Part shown: positions 30,663 through 42,754 of the stretch, in pieces
Numbering within the stretch: position 1 is the stretch's first letter
Layout: each line of letters begins with the position of its first letter
Assembly: GCA_001949185.1 (NCBI GenBank)
Contig: BDGG01000004.1
Span: forward strand, 1,606,278-1,670,277
DNA length: 64,000 bases
Source of the DNA: Ramazzottius varieornatus
Taxonomy: Eukaryota > Tardigrada > Eutardigrada > Parachela > Ramazzottiidae
Reading direction: 5' to 3'
The notes under the pieces: generated by a model
The model's input: only the letters and a program-made list of their open reading frames with translations
Databases searched by the model: none
What the model was told of the DNA's origin: nothing
Translations under genes and position numbers: made by a program

Positions 30663-32724
30663 TTACGATTGTTGTACAGGTTGCTGCAGTTTTCGAGCGC
30701 AAATGGCCCAGCTTCTTGGCGAAACAACCGGATCAAACATGGCAATGAGGCCTACTTCTGCTATTCCTTCCTGAATCAAAACAAATAATCACCGCTATCA
30801 GATGTGCTGCATGTGGTTGCTGCAGTTTTCGATGATGTGGTATTCGAGAACGCCACGTTTATACCTGCTCTTCCAAGTAACACAGACGGTCCAGCAGCAT
30901 GACTTGTTCCACACATGCGCCGAGTACTATTCTCAAAAGATTCACAATCTTCATGTGAACCTCAACAGATTTGAACTGCTGGAAAACCTCTTCACATTCC
31001 GGTCCGAGGACCTGTAATTCGGAGTACAAATGAATCCAAAAATCAACCAGACTCCGATCAGCTACTATACACTTACCGCAGCGGGAAACCCACAAATTTT
31101 TCCGGCTTTCTCCGCATATTCGCTGAAAGACGTCTGTAGATCAACAGGAATTCTTCCCACCCGAACTTCATCCGGATCACATCGTTCCAGATTATCAGTC
31201 TTGTCTGGTAAAATGGAGCGAACAAGCAGGATCTGAAGTAAGGCACGAAAAAACAGGGACCTCGCCGATACATCCAGACGTTTGCGTCCCTCGCGCAGAG
31301 TTCGGTCAACGCTTTGCGAAGCTAACATTCGCGTGTTCTTTCCAAAGAAAAACTGTTTCCGTCTCAGGTAAGCGGAAAGAGGAAACATGGAATGTCCATC
31401 ACCTAAGCAGAAAAGGGCAAGTCAGAAACGGAGTGGTGGCGAACCCAAATGTAGGCCAGGCGCAACCTACATGGCTGACGTCGATCAAATTCTTCTTCCA
31501 TGTAATGATAGCAACACCCTACAAAGCAAAGACCCAGGTTTCTTTCGTTTTGAACGAAGACTTCTGCAATGTCGTTTCCCAGCGAGCCGCACCTGCAGAT
31601 GAACAGAGTTACGCACGAGCTTCGTTATGTGACTCGAACCAAGCGCCAGAATACTGAACCAATCATGTACTAACGTATGTAATCCACACAACAGGTAGGT
31701 TTCCGGCTTTTCAAGGTAAGAATCCGAATTAAGATCGCGACGAACTGTGCAGGGGAGAACGCAAAAGGTCCCTGGTGTTTCTTTAACCACATATTCCGGA
31801 GCAGTTAACCTCTTCTTCAGTACCGGCCACTGCTTGGAGATCTTTCTGAATCTTGACATGGCCGATGAAACAGTCGACTCGTTGCTTTCTAGGCCAATCA
31901 CGTTGATACTGTGCCTCAGCGTTAGCAAGGCACTGAGATATCCTTTCCCACATCCAAAGTCGATCACCTGTGAAAAGTACGGCCTCTCTGAGAACCGGAC
32001 ATCAGAAGTTCTTCACCTCTTAGTAAGGTTTGTGCCAATTAACAAACCGACCTCACATTGTGCAAATCCCATTTCACACACAGTTCAGCAATCAGATCAC
32101 ACATCGACTGAACCTCAGCGAGCTTCTTCTTGGACATCATAAGCATCGTATGCCCATTGTTTCCGGTTTTTAACTCGTTCAGAAACGAAGGCTGAATTCG
32201 ATCAAGAGCCAGTTTCTCGGTTTCACGAATCTGCAGGAAACACCTTCTCGCGAGGTTCTCGAAGTGGTTGGCTGGTTCTGCAAAACGCAAATACAGCGAA
32301 CGTGCATAACGCCATGTATAAATTGTTAACCATTCTGTTCCACTGTTAATTCTTCACGAACAAGTATACATAGGCGAAGAAGGTCAAACCTCGTATTTCT
32401 GAGTCGGTAAGGGTACTGGAATGCAACATCTCGCAGTAAGCAAACAGGTCGTCATAGACGTGCTCGGGGTCCACAGCTTGTCTGGCGTCGGTGACCATCG
32501 TCTCGGGAAAACAGTCCAGCCATAAATTGTCCAGGTAGAATGTAGCCATCCTTGCGTCCGTCAATTTGTGTAAAGGCTGCAGAAAGTCAGTCATCTGTTG
32601 CAACCTATGTCAAAACAGGAACCCGGAATTTGAAGTCGTGGTCGACTGGTCGTATGACAGATGGAACGAGCCGCCAATCCAGCTCGTCGCACAAGACTGC
32701 TTACCTGATGAAAAATGACGACAT
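30663..32724 (-). CDS. METTL25: METTL25-family methyltransferase-like protein
   Basis: Rossmann-fold methyltransferase-like protein of the METTL25/METTL25B (RRNAD1) family; its substrate is not settled. Exons: 32724-32705 (only 20 bases), 32604-32390, 32277-32057, 31967-31675, 31592-31471, 31402-31077, 31011-30865 and 30770-30663, giving 483 residues. The SAM-binding motif I is VIDFGCGKGYLS, spanning an intron. The family-specific blocks are GLHTCG, VGCCYHYM (split from GFPLS-like FPLSAYLRR), ARMLA-like TRMLASQS and LLDRLCYLEEQ, with the tail DPVVSPRSWA. All are in the expected order. The start uses the 20-base exon because it gives an ATG and a clean GT donor in phase; the next ATG would be inside exon 2. 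The frame closes exactly. Confidence 0.92.
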
Positions 32725-32894
32725 TATGAAACCTTGGGGGCTCGATCCTTCCCATTCGCAGCCGGCCTTCCCAATGTCCTGGCAGCAGTCGAACCCGGGA
32801 TCAGAGCTGGAACCGCAGAAATCAAATCGGAGGTCCGAAACTTCGGAGATTCAAACAAGATTAGTGATGAGCTGCTGAATATGGCCCAGAGTAT

Positions 32895-33514
32895 AAAACC
32901 GCGTAGCGTTGCGGAATCATACGGCTGCAGTGCGGTACGGCCGTATGTAACCGCAAGGAAAATTGGGAGAAAAATGCAGTGCAGTACGCGCCGCAAAATC
33001 ATGGGACAGTATACGTCTGCACCGCATCGCCCAGTAGCGCATGCGCCGTAGCATGAAGTTTGTGACTGATTGCCTGTTTTGTCGGGTGTTTCTCTCTCGG
33101 AATTCACCGAACAAGCTGAGGTCGGTCATATAACGTGTGTTTTCGTGTGCTTTAAGCCAGAGACGGAATTCTCTTTTGATTTTTAGCATCCTAGGCTTCA
33201 AGCACTCCCTCAGAAACGCTGTTTTGATGACTGTGGTGAAATTTTCACCGATATTTTTTGGCGATGTATCATCTTTCTCGGTCGATAAAGCTTGATGGTT
33301 TGCTGTTTCAAACTCCTAAGATATCTCAATTTAGAGAAGAGATTGCCGTTATAACAAAATTTTCGTTGCCGTATGCCGACCTTGCAGCATATGGAACAGC
33401 GTTTGCAGCATGGTACCGCAATAAAAACTCACGGTAATAACCGCGTGCCGTACGTGCGGCAGGTTTCTGCGAGCCCGCAGTACGGTTCCGCAAGCAAAAT
33501 CCTACGCGGTTTTT
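32895..33514. mobile_element. Non-autonomous inverted-repeat element (MITE-like)
   Basis: The left end starts AAAACCGCGTAG followed by GTTGCGGAA. The right end, read on the minus strand, starts AAAACCGCGTAG followed by GCTTGCGGAAC. The two ends stay recognisably similar, with indels, for about 80-100 bases. The interior has no coding capacity. Class is unknown and no clear target-site duplication was found. Confidence 0.5.
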
Positions 33515-33725
33515 GCGAGAGCTCCGCCCAAAAGGCTGGCCTTCCAGCGGAGCTTTAGAATGAACCACAGACCGCTTGAGTCATTGTAGAAAGCTGTCCA
33601 TGCATTCTAAAGCCCTTAGATTGGGGAAACTATGGCAAGCCTGAGCCTATGGCGGAAAGATCACAGGATGGGAATCAAGGTTCATTCACATCTGACGTAG
33701 TATAAAGCGTCTTCCAGTCAAATAA

Positions 33726-33762
33726 TCAACTCCAGTATACCCAAGGGGGATACTGGAGTTGA
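33726..33762. repeat. Hairpin with perfect 13-base arms
   Basis: TCAACTCCAGTAT at 33726-33738 faces ATACTGGAGTTGA at 33750-33762 around an 11-base loop rich in C then G. It sits next to the degenerate tandem repeat. Confidence 0.8.
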
Positions 33763-33766
33763 ACCA

Positions 33767-33895
33767 ACGGCCGACCCCTAGTGCTCAACTAGAACGACCA
33801 ATGGTCAACCACTAGTGGTCAAGACAGCAAGACCAACGGCCAGCTACTAGGGGTCAATCTACCAAGATCAATGGTCAACCACTAGCGGTCAACCA
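33767..33895. repeat. Degenerate tandem repeat around CAATGGTCAACCACTAG
   Basis: CAATGGTCAACCACTAG occurs near 33799 and again near 33869. Between them is a more diverged unit (CAACGGCCAGCTACTAG). Spacing is about 35 bases. Confidence 0.6.
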
Positions 33896-34486
33896 ACCTA
33901 CCCTCCTACCCTGGCGATTGTACCATTGTACGGTCCTCTACCTTCTTACCTAGTTACCCAGCCGCGTGGCTGCCGATCGTACAGCAGGCAGCACGAGTTA
34001 CGTCATACCGTGTCGGTCGTAACATTGTCCGACCCGACCGGCAGGGTCCTGAGAGTAATCAGTTCTTTGATAATCAACTACCTGTTATCGCCAGTTGATT
34101 CGTACGAATTTGATTAATCAGACACGAAGTCATGATTCAGCAAAAACTAAGAGAATTAGAAAAACCAGAAAAAAAATCGGGGAATCATCCTGAGAAAAGG
34201 ATCGTGCTGTCTGGAGCTCGAGCTTCCTCTGATGAATACCGCCGGGAAGTTGTAATGTAAATGCAAAATGTAATTATACGTTTACAGCTATCCTCTTCAT
34301 TAATATGACTACAGGAACTATAACAAACCGAACCCATATGGGGTAACTGAGAGCAGGTACTGGGCCGAGCTGGGCAGAATACTCCGCCACACTCATTTCG
34401 TGTCGTACCTCCCAAAACAACCACACCATAGACGCAAAACCTCGCCATATGTGCTAACCACTCCGCCTTCTGCTGTATATCTTGCT

Positions 34487-37400
34487 TTACATAAATATTA
34501 TAACAATCCGAAAACTGTGTGACTTGTACTTGGTGCCCAAAAATGACAAGAGGAACTCGTTGAGCTTTTGGCGGGTTAGTGACGCTGCGTTTTCGAGCAC
34601 GAACACTAAACCTTGTGACAACTTGCTCACTTTAAGGCAGTTACGGTACGCGCGTACTGTACAACAGGAACGTCCCGTTGCAGGTACTTCAATCATCACT
34701 TCGCCCAGTTGTGAACTGTTTGTTGACTTTATACGAACTCCGAAGAAATCTTTCGTATACTCGATGTTTCCAATGGTAAGTTTACACGCACCGTTCACAT
34801 GAGTAAACTCCGAAACTCTCCTGAACCCGAAGAAGGCTGAAGTACATGCTGACCATAACATGTGCTTGTCGGGAAAACTCAAACATGAGTCGCGTAGCAG
34901 GTCTTTCAGTTTCCTTAGTACGTCAAGTGTGATGGGTTCTCTGCTGCTGCGTTGAATGACTACAGATCGATCATTCTGAGTCTCACATCATCAGTTGAGG
35001 GTTTTCCGTATCCCTCTATCAAATGTTGTGATCGTACCGAGGAGATTTATACTTTTGCAGCTACCAGACTTAGCCCTTTGAAGTACAGATTAGTAGCAAA
35101 TCGCTGGATGGTTTCTTTAGTTGAACGAATGAAACCTTCGGAGTATTTCAAGCAGAAAGACAAGTAGTGTCGTGGTCCAACATTGTATACTCTTCGGGTG
35201 GAAGCTGCAAGGTGTCCATCTGCGAGCCATCGCGAAACACTGTCGAGTCCTCCGACCGCGGAACATGATCTGACTGCAGTGCTCGTTTCAGAAAATCGAG
35301 ACCGCAATCGACTTTCACTGGCTCTTCTAGGGCTGTCGGGTGTAATGAACGGAACTGTTTCCAATTGCATCTAGAGACGGAATCCGCAATTGAGTTACCA
35401 AAACCGGCTATATATGTGATGCTTAAGTTGAAATTATTCATAGCTTCTATGAAATGCATCTGACGTATCAGCTCCATGATGCCATTATGCGGGGTTGACA
35501 GTTTCCGCTACGCCGAGACCACAGCCATGTTGTTCGAATGGAACAATAGCCTTTTACTTTGCCAGTTTACCCCCCAAACAACACAAGCTATATAAACTGG
35601 CAAAATTTCGAATAAGACAATGGGAGATTGGGTCTCACTAAGCCACGCAGGCCACGGCAAGAAAAACCACTCGTTTCCAAACACCGCACCACATCCAATA
35701 GATCCAGCTGCATCTGTAAACAAATGCATCAACGTTGCTGACGTTTCATCAAGTTGAAGAACACTGCCTGTACCATTCCACCCTGGTAAGAACCTCTGCC
35801 ACCATTCTATGTCTAGCTTGAAATCTTTCGTCAACTTGACTTTGTCGTGACCGTCGCGAGCTCGATTTACAAGTGCGATGAAACGACGAAGGAACATTCG
35901 AACAGCTGGGAAACATTTAGTGGCGAAGCTGAGTTTGCCAATCGAACTCTGGAGCTCGTTCTTCGTTGCACTAGGTTTCCGATGGAAAACGGTCAGCTCA
36001 TCCATTAACTCTTTCGCTTTCTGGAACAGCTATCGTTTGTTTGACGGTGTCGAGTTCTATGCCGAGAAACGTTAGCTTCGTGTTAGGACTGACAGTGTTT
36101 TCTTCGGCCATTGTTACCCATAGATAGTTGCAGAAATGACGAAAGAGATTGAGAACTCGCTGACGCTCAGGATCGTCAGGTGGACCAGCCCACCAAAAAT
36201 CATCAATATAATATAGAATATGTCTGACGTGACCATAATGTCTGGCGAACCCCTAAAGCAGCTTGGTCATTTCGTCAAACAATGCTGGTGAAAAACGTCC
36301 CCCAAAAGGTAGAACCACGTCGAAATAATACTTCCCGTCCATCTCAAAACAGAGGTAATGCCAGTGATCCATGTGAACCGGGATGAGTACTGTTGCCATC
36401 AGGGCACCCGGGCCATATCCGCTCAGAACCCGAATAGCGTCGTCCACCCCAATAAAAGTGAGACTATTGTCGGACCGATTCACGAAGTCATTGACGGATT
36501 GCTTCTCGGGACGTGATAGGTCCATTATCAAGCGCGAACCACCATTCTACTTCGCTCGCACTCCAATAGAAGAAACGACACTATTCGCGAACGGCGGCTC
36601 ATCAAAAGGTCCTACTGTATGCTTGACGGCAGCCTCCTTGGCGACATATTTCATGAGTATGTGAATGCAATCGAATGCTGTTCGAGCGTTTGGCGTTTTG
36701 CGAGGAAACTCAGGACCGCTATAACCAATGTGAAATCCATCTGTCAACCCATCCACAAAGTGTGTAACGGAATCCTGATCGGGGTATTCTTTTAACACTA
36801 ACGCAAAGCGTTCGGGTATCAAAGAGATGAAGGCTTTACCCAGTACCATTATCGGGACAGGTATCACGTCGGTGGCCCTTCTGCATACATCTATCGCAAA
36901 TTCGAATTTGACGTTGTAAACAAAGTTCGCTGCAACTACCATCATGCCAACGAATGCATGGCATATCTGTTCGTAAACGAGCTCTATATTTACTCCTAAC
37001 CAAACCTGTACTCGTGCTGCCCAACTGTTTGGGCTCGGGGTCCTTTGTTACAGAAGCGTTACCAGCTCTATGGCCGGTATCACTCGGGAGGCGCGCAGTA
37101 CCTCGATGCTGCGAACCACGATCACTTTCCGTGTGTATCAATGGCGAGGCCATTGATAATCCCGATGTAGGTTAACAACTTGGGGTACAAGTCGGGATGG
37201 TATTATCCGCGATAGGAAGCAAAAATGACGAAGGCCTCCAACCAGGTAGTGGAACTGTCGATCATTTGTTTCCGAGCCTTACCCGCGTACTTCAGAAGAG
37301 CGCCAGCAATATTGCTGAGAACACAATCAACGTCAGAGGACATGTCCAGTCATAGTTCTGCGGATCAACTCAAGATTGACAAACTTATGCGGTCCCGCAT

Positions 37401-37625
37401 AAGTTTGTCGATGGCGTCAGAAATTGGCTCAAAATTGAAAGAACGACCCGGTGCAGCGAGCTTTGAGATAACAGCGATAACCGTAGGTGAATTTGAGATA
37501 GTAATCGTCTCCACCGGCTGACGTACGGACCTTGCAACTGATAAGGGAGCCCCATCATCGGAAACAGTAGCTGTAGTCTCGGCTGGCGCCCCTGTTTGTT
37601 CATCGGCACCGCGGGACGCTCTCAC
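34487..37625 (-). pseudogene. Decayed DIRS-type (tyrosine recombinase) retroelement
   Basis: Reads on the minus strand from about 37.6 kb to 34.5 kb. A Gag-like part ends in a zinc knuckle (CDRCMQKGHRRDTC, about 36890). The reverse transcriptase follows with IPVHMDHWHYLCF, VLPFGGRFSPALF and the catalytic YIDDFWW (about 36205). Next come an RNase H/connection part (FTDAAGSIGCGAVFG) and a phage-type tyrosine recombinase part (TSAFFGFRRVSEF ... SHSFRI). The RNase H region without an integrase, plus a tyrosine recombinase, indicates the DIRS group rather than Gypsy or Copia. Breaks: in-frame TAG codons at about 36545 and 36252, a frameshift near 36020, stops near 35040 and 34960, and truncation right after the recombinase HSFRI motif, before its catalytic Tyr. 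Not functional. Terminal and internal repeats were not resolved. Confidence 0.88.
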
Positions 37626-38440
37626 CTGACAAGTGAGGGCAGTAAGCGCAGTAAGACTTGGTCGAACTCATCTTCCAGAGAGTTCTTCGTATTGGATCCA
37701 TCAGCGACTTGAGTCTGTTCGCGCTGTCCAGAGAATGAACGATGCGCGGCCTTTCGCTTCACGCCAGCCTTGCCGGCGGAGTGGCCCGCGAAGCTGGAGT
37801 CAGATTACTCATGGTCGTCACAAGAACAGAACCTGAATACAGGAACACAGCGTAAGAACGCACACAGCCCAAAAGAAGAACAGACCAAAAAAGCGAAAAC
37901 CGATCTTCCGCTCAACACGCACACAGCAATGAGACGTTCTTTTTTTCTCTTCACCATACTTGTTTGTACACATGACAACCGTGCTTGAGACTGCTTGGCC
38001 ACTGTACCCTTTTCTCGCTTCCTCTCAGAGTCCGCCAGTTACGTCAGCCTAAGAACTACTCGAAACGCTGATTACGAGAAGCTGTAAATGTAGATTTTAC
38101 ACCTAACGGCGCGAATCTATATATTACAAGCCGAAAATCTGTGGTATGTCCGAGCGTTTTGCCGCGAAAAATCTAAACCCGGCTGATTTACGTGGGATAA
38201 TTGTGAAAAACCTCGTCAATATGGCCATTTTTTAAGCTTATGTCTACTGCAACCCGTATTTTTTGTCTATTTTTGGAAAATGATTGCACAGAACTGTTTT
38301 GTGCAAATGCAGTAGTTGTTGGTCCGACATTTTACTCGCACCATATCACTTTTATACGTTATAAACTACTCGGTTTGTAAAATGTAAACTGGTGTAAAAT
38401 GTAATTACAATTTTATAATTACACCATTTTACATTACAAT
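37626..38440. other. Retroelement flank and AT-rich spacer
   Basis: The first few hundred bases may be the 5' end of the DIRS-type element. The rest has no coding signal and ends in an AT-rich imperfect palindrome (about 38375-38450) built from repeated TGTAAAATGTAA-like units. Confidence 0.5.
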
Positions 38441-38450
38441 TTACATTACA
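38375..38450. repeat. AT-rich imperfect palindrome of TGTAAAAT/ATTTTACA units
   Basis: The left half repeats TGTAAAATGTAA and GTGTAAAATGTAATTA. The right half carries the complementary ATTACACCATTTTACA and ATTTACATTACA. It shares the word GTGTAATTAC-like with the palindrome inside the MITE at 53.8 kb. Confidence 0.6.
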
Positions 38451-38858
38451 CGGACCATCTGCGTGTAATGCTCATCACTAGCTGCTGGAGCGTGAAACAC
38501 GGGCTCAAGCGCTTGATTAATTGTGTTCCGCTGGGAAGTGGGCAGGGCGACATGGCCCTGTGCGTCATATCTAATGTCACACGGTATGTAATGAAATGTC
38601 ATGCATTTATAGCGAAACTCAAAACAAGTTTTTCGGTTAATCAAGGCACGAGAACAACGGAAAAACACTGATTGACTCAATTTTCGCATAGACCACAGTC
38701 ACCACACGATCAACGCAGTAAAAAGCAGCATCCGATGCCTTGAACCGAGCTGCTCCACAGTGGTAGTCTGCGCCGCGTACGCAGCACTGACGTGTATGGT
38801 GGAGTTCGTGACAACGTAACATACAGCATTTCACGCTTTGAGCGTTCTGGCAAGCCAT
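38441..38858 (-). CDS. Candidate small Cys-rich protein
   Basis: Not a recognised family. A frame from ATG 38858 encodes a Cys-rich segment with spacing C-x8-CC-x3-C-x8-CC-x6-C. A second frame (about 38630-38441) follows, rich in Tyr/Cys, with a stop at 38441. An intron between about 38715 and 38635 would join them, but the splice sites are not decisive. Support for real coding: a diverged homologue of the first segment lies at 60957-61110 on the other strand, aligning base for base through much of its length. No clear signal peptide. It could also be a dispersed repeat fragment. Confidence 0.35.
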
Positions 38859-39322
38859 GTCAAAGTGAAGGCCATATTTAGCAGCTCGTCACTGAACAAG
38901 ATTCTAACTTCGGAAAAATTTTAGGTATTGCGCAACATTCAAAAAGTGACGTCAAATGATCAACTGCTAATAAATTTGCTGATTGACTCCCAGGATAGCT
39001 AAGATCAATGGATCAATCAAGCGGGAAATATGAGTCACGCACTTGAACGGCATTGCAGTAGGCGTTTCCCGGTGTCAATTTTCGCAATTAGAGCTGTGAA
39101 ACGTGGAGCGCTGTACCTGTAGCTGGTGCCTGGTTTGTACGATCTACGGATCTTCTAATTCGGGTTCCGGTCTCAGATCATCTTCCTCCATCAAAATTTT
39201 GACGCTCAATCCTCTTTTGCCGCTATGTCGGGACGTCAGACGAGTTTAAGATCGGGCGTTGTGCTCCTGTGACGGATTGCGAATCAGGTGTGCGGTGTCC
39301 AATAAACTCCAGCTGCTGCAGG
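38859..39322. other. Upstream region of ZPR1
   Basis: No genes or repeats recognised. Probably contains the ZPR1 promoter and 5' UTR. Confidence 0.4.
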
Positions 39323-41575
39323 ATGGCTACTTCCGTCCATGGCTTCCAAGACATATCTGCCGAAAATTCCGAAGTCACGGAGGTTGAAAGTCTCTGTTTA
39401 GCCTGCGAGCGAAATGTAAGTGCAAACTTGTACATCACTGCCGAGTGAAACCAGTCGTAAACGAAGACCGATTGAGCTAGTATGACTCCCATATCTCTAT
39501 AGGGGACGACAAGGCTTCTTATGGTCAAGATACCCTTCTACAAGGAAATATTCGTTTCTTCGTTCTCATGCCCGCACTGTGGATACAACAATTGCTCATC
39601 CATGGCTGGACAGGAGATACAGGAAGAAGCGTCGGAAATTACGCTGCTGGTCAAGACACCCCGGGTATATAGAGTTAACTGTTACAGTTAGCCTATGAAG
39701 TCCAGAACAGTGAGCACTGATGCGACATTCTGCACGGGTTCCACGGAGTCGAAATAGAAGATGTGCTTTGACAAATGCTACCCCTGGTGTGTTTTGTCTA
39801 TTTGCCTCTAGCAATTTCTCTGTTTAGGATATGAACCGAACAGTTGTAATGTCCGATTATGCGGCGCTCAAGATACCCGAACTGGACTTCGAAGCTCCTT
39901 ACCGCCGGCAAAGCTTTGGAGTGACGACGGTCGAAGGTGTGATAACCAAAGTCAAAGAAATGATCGAGAAGTTTATGGTATATATAGCTTCAGAGTCTAC
40001 TGTACGTTTCTCTTGTAAGAAAAATGAGAATGACTAACCGACTACGGCTTTCCACTAGGAAGCTCGAGGGAGTACCGAAGAGGGTATCCGGGAACTCGGG
40101 CAGTTCGTTCCGAAGTTAGATGCTTGTTTACGCATGCAAAGCCCCTTTCATTTAGTGAGTTAAACCTTCTGCTTATTCTTCGTATCGCCAAGTGCATCAG
40201 AGTGAAGCTGGAGTTCTTTCCAGGTAATCGACGATCCTTCCGGCAACAGCTTTGTTGAAAACCCTCACGCACCTAATCCGGACCCCGGACTTACCATACG
40301 GACCTACGCACGAAACCAAGAGCTTGATGAGTTGGTTGGGATCATGGTATGACGCCTTCGCGATCACTCACATGCTCATATTGTTGCTGTTCTCAATTTG
40401 GTACGGTTCCGTGGCCGTCTGTGTCAGAGCCCCAGTTTTGTTGTTTAGCCAAGTACCACAGACTCTAGCGAGGGACCACGAGAAAAAACCGACCCCGTTG
40501 ACGAGGTAAAATGCACCACTGGTTGATCGTTTCGCGTGACCCACGCGCTAACGACAGGTTGCTGTTTCACAGGTGATGGTCTTCCCAACCACATGCTACA
40601 ACTGCAAGGCGGAATGTGTCACCAACATGAAAACCGTTGGTGAGATATCTCATCGAATTTTCGATTTTTAAATGCTCTGGACGTTACCAAGTCTCGTGGT
40701 TAAGTAAACCATAAATCTTCTAGACGTTCCTCATTTCAAAGAAATACTTATCATGTCGTCTCAATGCGACAAGTGCGGATGGAGAAACAACGAGGCAAAG
40801 CCATCTGGTGGCATCGAGGAAGAAGGATGCATCATTGATCTTCTGGTAGCTGGTACCGAGGACCTGGACCGACATGTCATCAAAGTGATTCAACCATTTC
40901 AGCTCGTTCCATGGGATATGGAATCGCTTCTGCCCGTTTATTCACAATTTTTGGTTTTGTTACTGCGGATAATTTGAATGAATTGTTCTCGACTATAGTC
41001 GTCAACATGTGCCCTGCGGATACCGGAACTGGATTTCGAGATGCTAGCCAGTGACCATTCCAGCCGTTATAGTAACGTGGAAGGCCTTCTCAGCAACATC
41101 AAAGACGAGGTTTGTCTTTATTACGTACAATCATTCCGCGACTTTCACTCTTGAAAATTCTGTTATAGTTGGTGGATAAGAATCCGTTTATTCATGGAGA
41201 TAGCGCCAGCACTGCAACAACAGACAAATTGGCAGAATTCGGAACTGTTTTACAAGAGGTAGGTTCCGCTTCCGCTGTGCCCTGCGTTCGCTTCAGCCAG
41301 TTCATTTTCGATTAGGTCATTGAGGGGAAACGACAAATACATTTCATCCTCGACGACCCAGCGGGGAACAGCTTTATCGAAGTAAGTTTGTCACGGTCTT
41401 CAAAATCGACAGTAGCCAGAAAAGCTCCACTTCTTTCCTATTCTAGACACTTCTGTCCAATGATAAAGACGAAAGACTTAGCATAAAAAGGTACAAGAGA
41501 AATGCTGAACAAGATATAGAACTTGGTATAGCGGAGATGAACACTGAAAACTATGATGAAAACACTGAAAAATAA
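39323..41575 (+). CDS. ZPR1: Zinc finger protein ZPR1
   Basis: Conserved eukaryotic two-module zinc protein. ZPR1 binds and helps fold translation elongation factor eEF1A, and in animals also links to SMN and EGFR signalling. Exons: 39323-39415, 39503-39664, 39828-39977, 40059-40154, 40224-40346, 40449-40505, 40573-40639, 40724-40884, 40999-41109, 41169-41258, 41316-41381 and 41447-41575. They give 434 residues (human 459). Module 1 has CLACERN ... CPHC, then IPELDFE and the signature [15 protein letters not shown]. Module 2 repeats it: CYNCKAEC ... [23 protein letters not shown]. All four zinc cysteines of each finger are present. The first ATG lies in a 93-base exon in frame with the Cys motif. 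The tail after the second module is short and acidic, as expected. The gene model is complete. Confidence 0.96.
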
Positions 41576-41701
41576 TTTCTGGCTTTTTTGTGGTCCATTT
41601 TCTGCCCTGGTGAATCAAACTTACACATCTTCATCGTTGTAAAGCGACTGCATGGTTATATCCGACGAGCTCTCTGAGCTCGAGTAGTCGATTTTTCGCC
41701 G

Positions 41702-42522
41702 TTATTTCGACCAGCAGTACGCCACAAAAGCAATGACAGTTGTCGTCACGAAGGTGAAGCAAATGGCGAACCCGAACATAGCTGTGACCAGCATGTTGTC
41801 GTTATGGTCCTCTTGATTCCAGTTAGATATCCCAGGCCACGGACTATGTAGGACGAATGCGATGAACCAGAACCATATTCCCTGTAAGAATGTTAGGGAA
41901 CACCGAACGGTCGGCACCAGGATGCTGGACCGGAACTTGATCTCAACTGCAGCGAACACTGCGCAACCATAGACGACGTAGTAGAGGAAGGTGTGGAGAT
42001 GAACGTCCATCATTGGTCGACCGTGGAGATGGAACTGGAATAGGATACCTTCAACAAAGAAGGCCATGGCTAAGGAAACGTATTCCAGTCTTAGCGGAGT
42101 AGCCACAGCGGATCGGTAGAAGACAAATATTTCAGAGAGTCCGTGAACACAGAACGCGGTATACATGGCAATATGTTGGGTGTTTCCAATGGCCTGAAAT
42201 TTTCCATCTCTCATCGCGGTAACTGTTTCGCCTACAAAAACTCGATTGCTGGTTAACTCAGCGCTTAAGAGGCAACCAGAAAAAGTATTATGATACCTGC
42301 AATGCCGACCGCTGTAAGGAGCACTTTGAGGACGGGGATCAAAGGGAATCTTCGGAAGCCGGATGGACCAAAGCTTGTGAACGAGATGAAACCGGTTCGC
42401 TTCCGGCTTCCGATAGTAGACCTTGATGTCCGCTCGAATCGCAGAAACATGAACAGCAAGTCCCATAATGCCCATAAGGCAAACAGGGCCCCTGGAAGAA
42501 CATGTCCCATGAAAGTTCCCAT
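41702..42522 (-). CDS. TMEM45 family (DUF716) multi-pass membrane protein
   Basis: Predicted membrane protein of the TMEM45/DUF716 family; function poorly known. Two exons, 42522-42297 and 42231-41702, give 251 residues. It opens with MGTFMGHVLPG, the family start. Several hydrophobic segments follow, with polar His/Glu-containing positions in the later ones (FFVEGILFQFHLHGR, DVHLH), typical of DUF716. The C-terminus ends just after a final hydrophobic segment. An upstream in-frame ATG at 42594 would add 24 residues; I prefer 42522 because the family begins there. Convergent with ZPR1, with only 126 bases between their stops. Confidence 0.85.
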
Positions 42523-42754
42523 GGTCGCGGACAACTTGTCGACAGCGGTTCCTCTGATGTTAACAGGGACGAGAAACATACTAAGTAACCTCAACAGCCT
42601 TTTTCAAAAACTTTGATTACAATTGCCGTTTCATTTACCAGCTCGAGTGAAGCGGTTTGGTATTGTTTGAGCGGCTTAAGCCGGAAGGCATATTAGACCG
42701 TGAATTCCTTTTTTCGCGTGCTTTAGCGTCGTAATTTGCGATGAGCTTACATAA

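Larger units (their letters stand above)
32725..34486. other. Repeat island downstream of the retroelement
   Basis: No gene seen. Holds a 620-base inverted-repeat element (32895-33514), a perfect hairpin (33726-33762) and a degenerate tandem array (about 33767-33895), listed separately. Confidence 0.6.

Noticed and set aside
34487-37625. Gypsy-type or other LTR retrotransposon
   Set aside because: No integrase or protease motifs. The YIDDFWW reverse transcriptase with an associated tyrosine recombinase fits DIRS instead.
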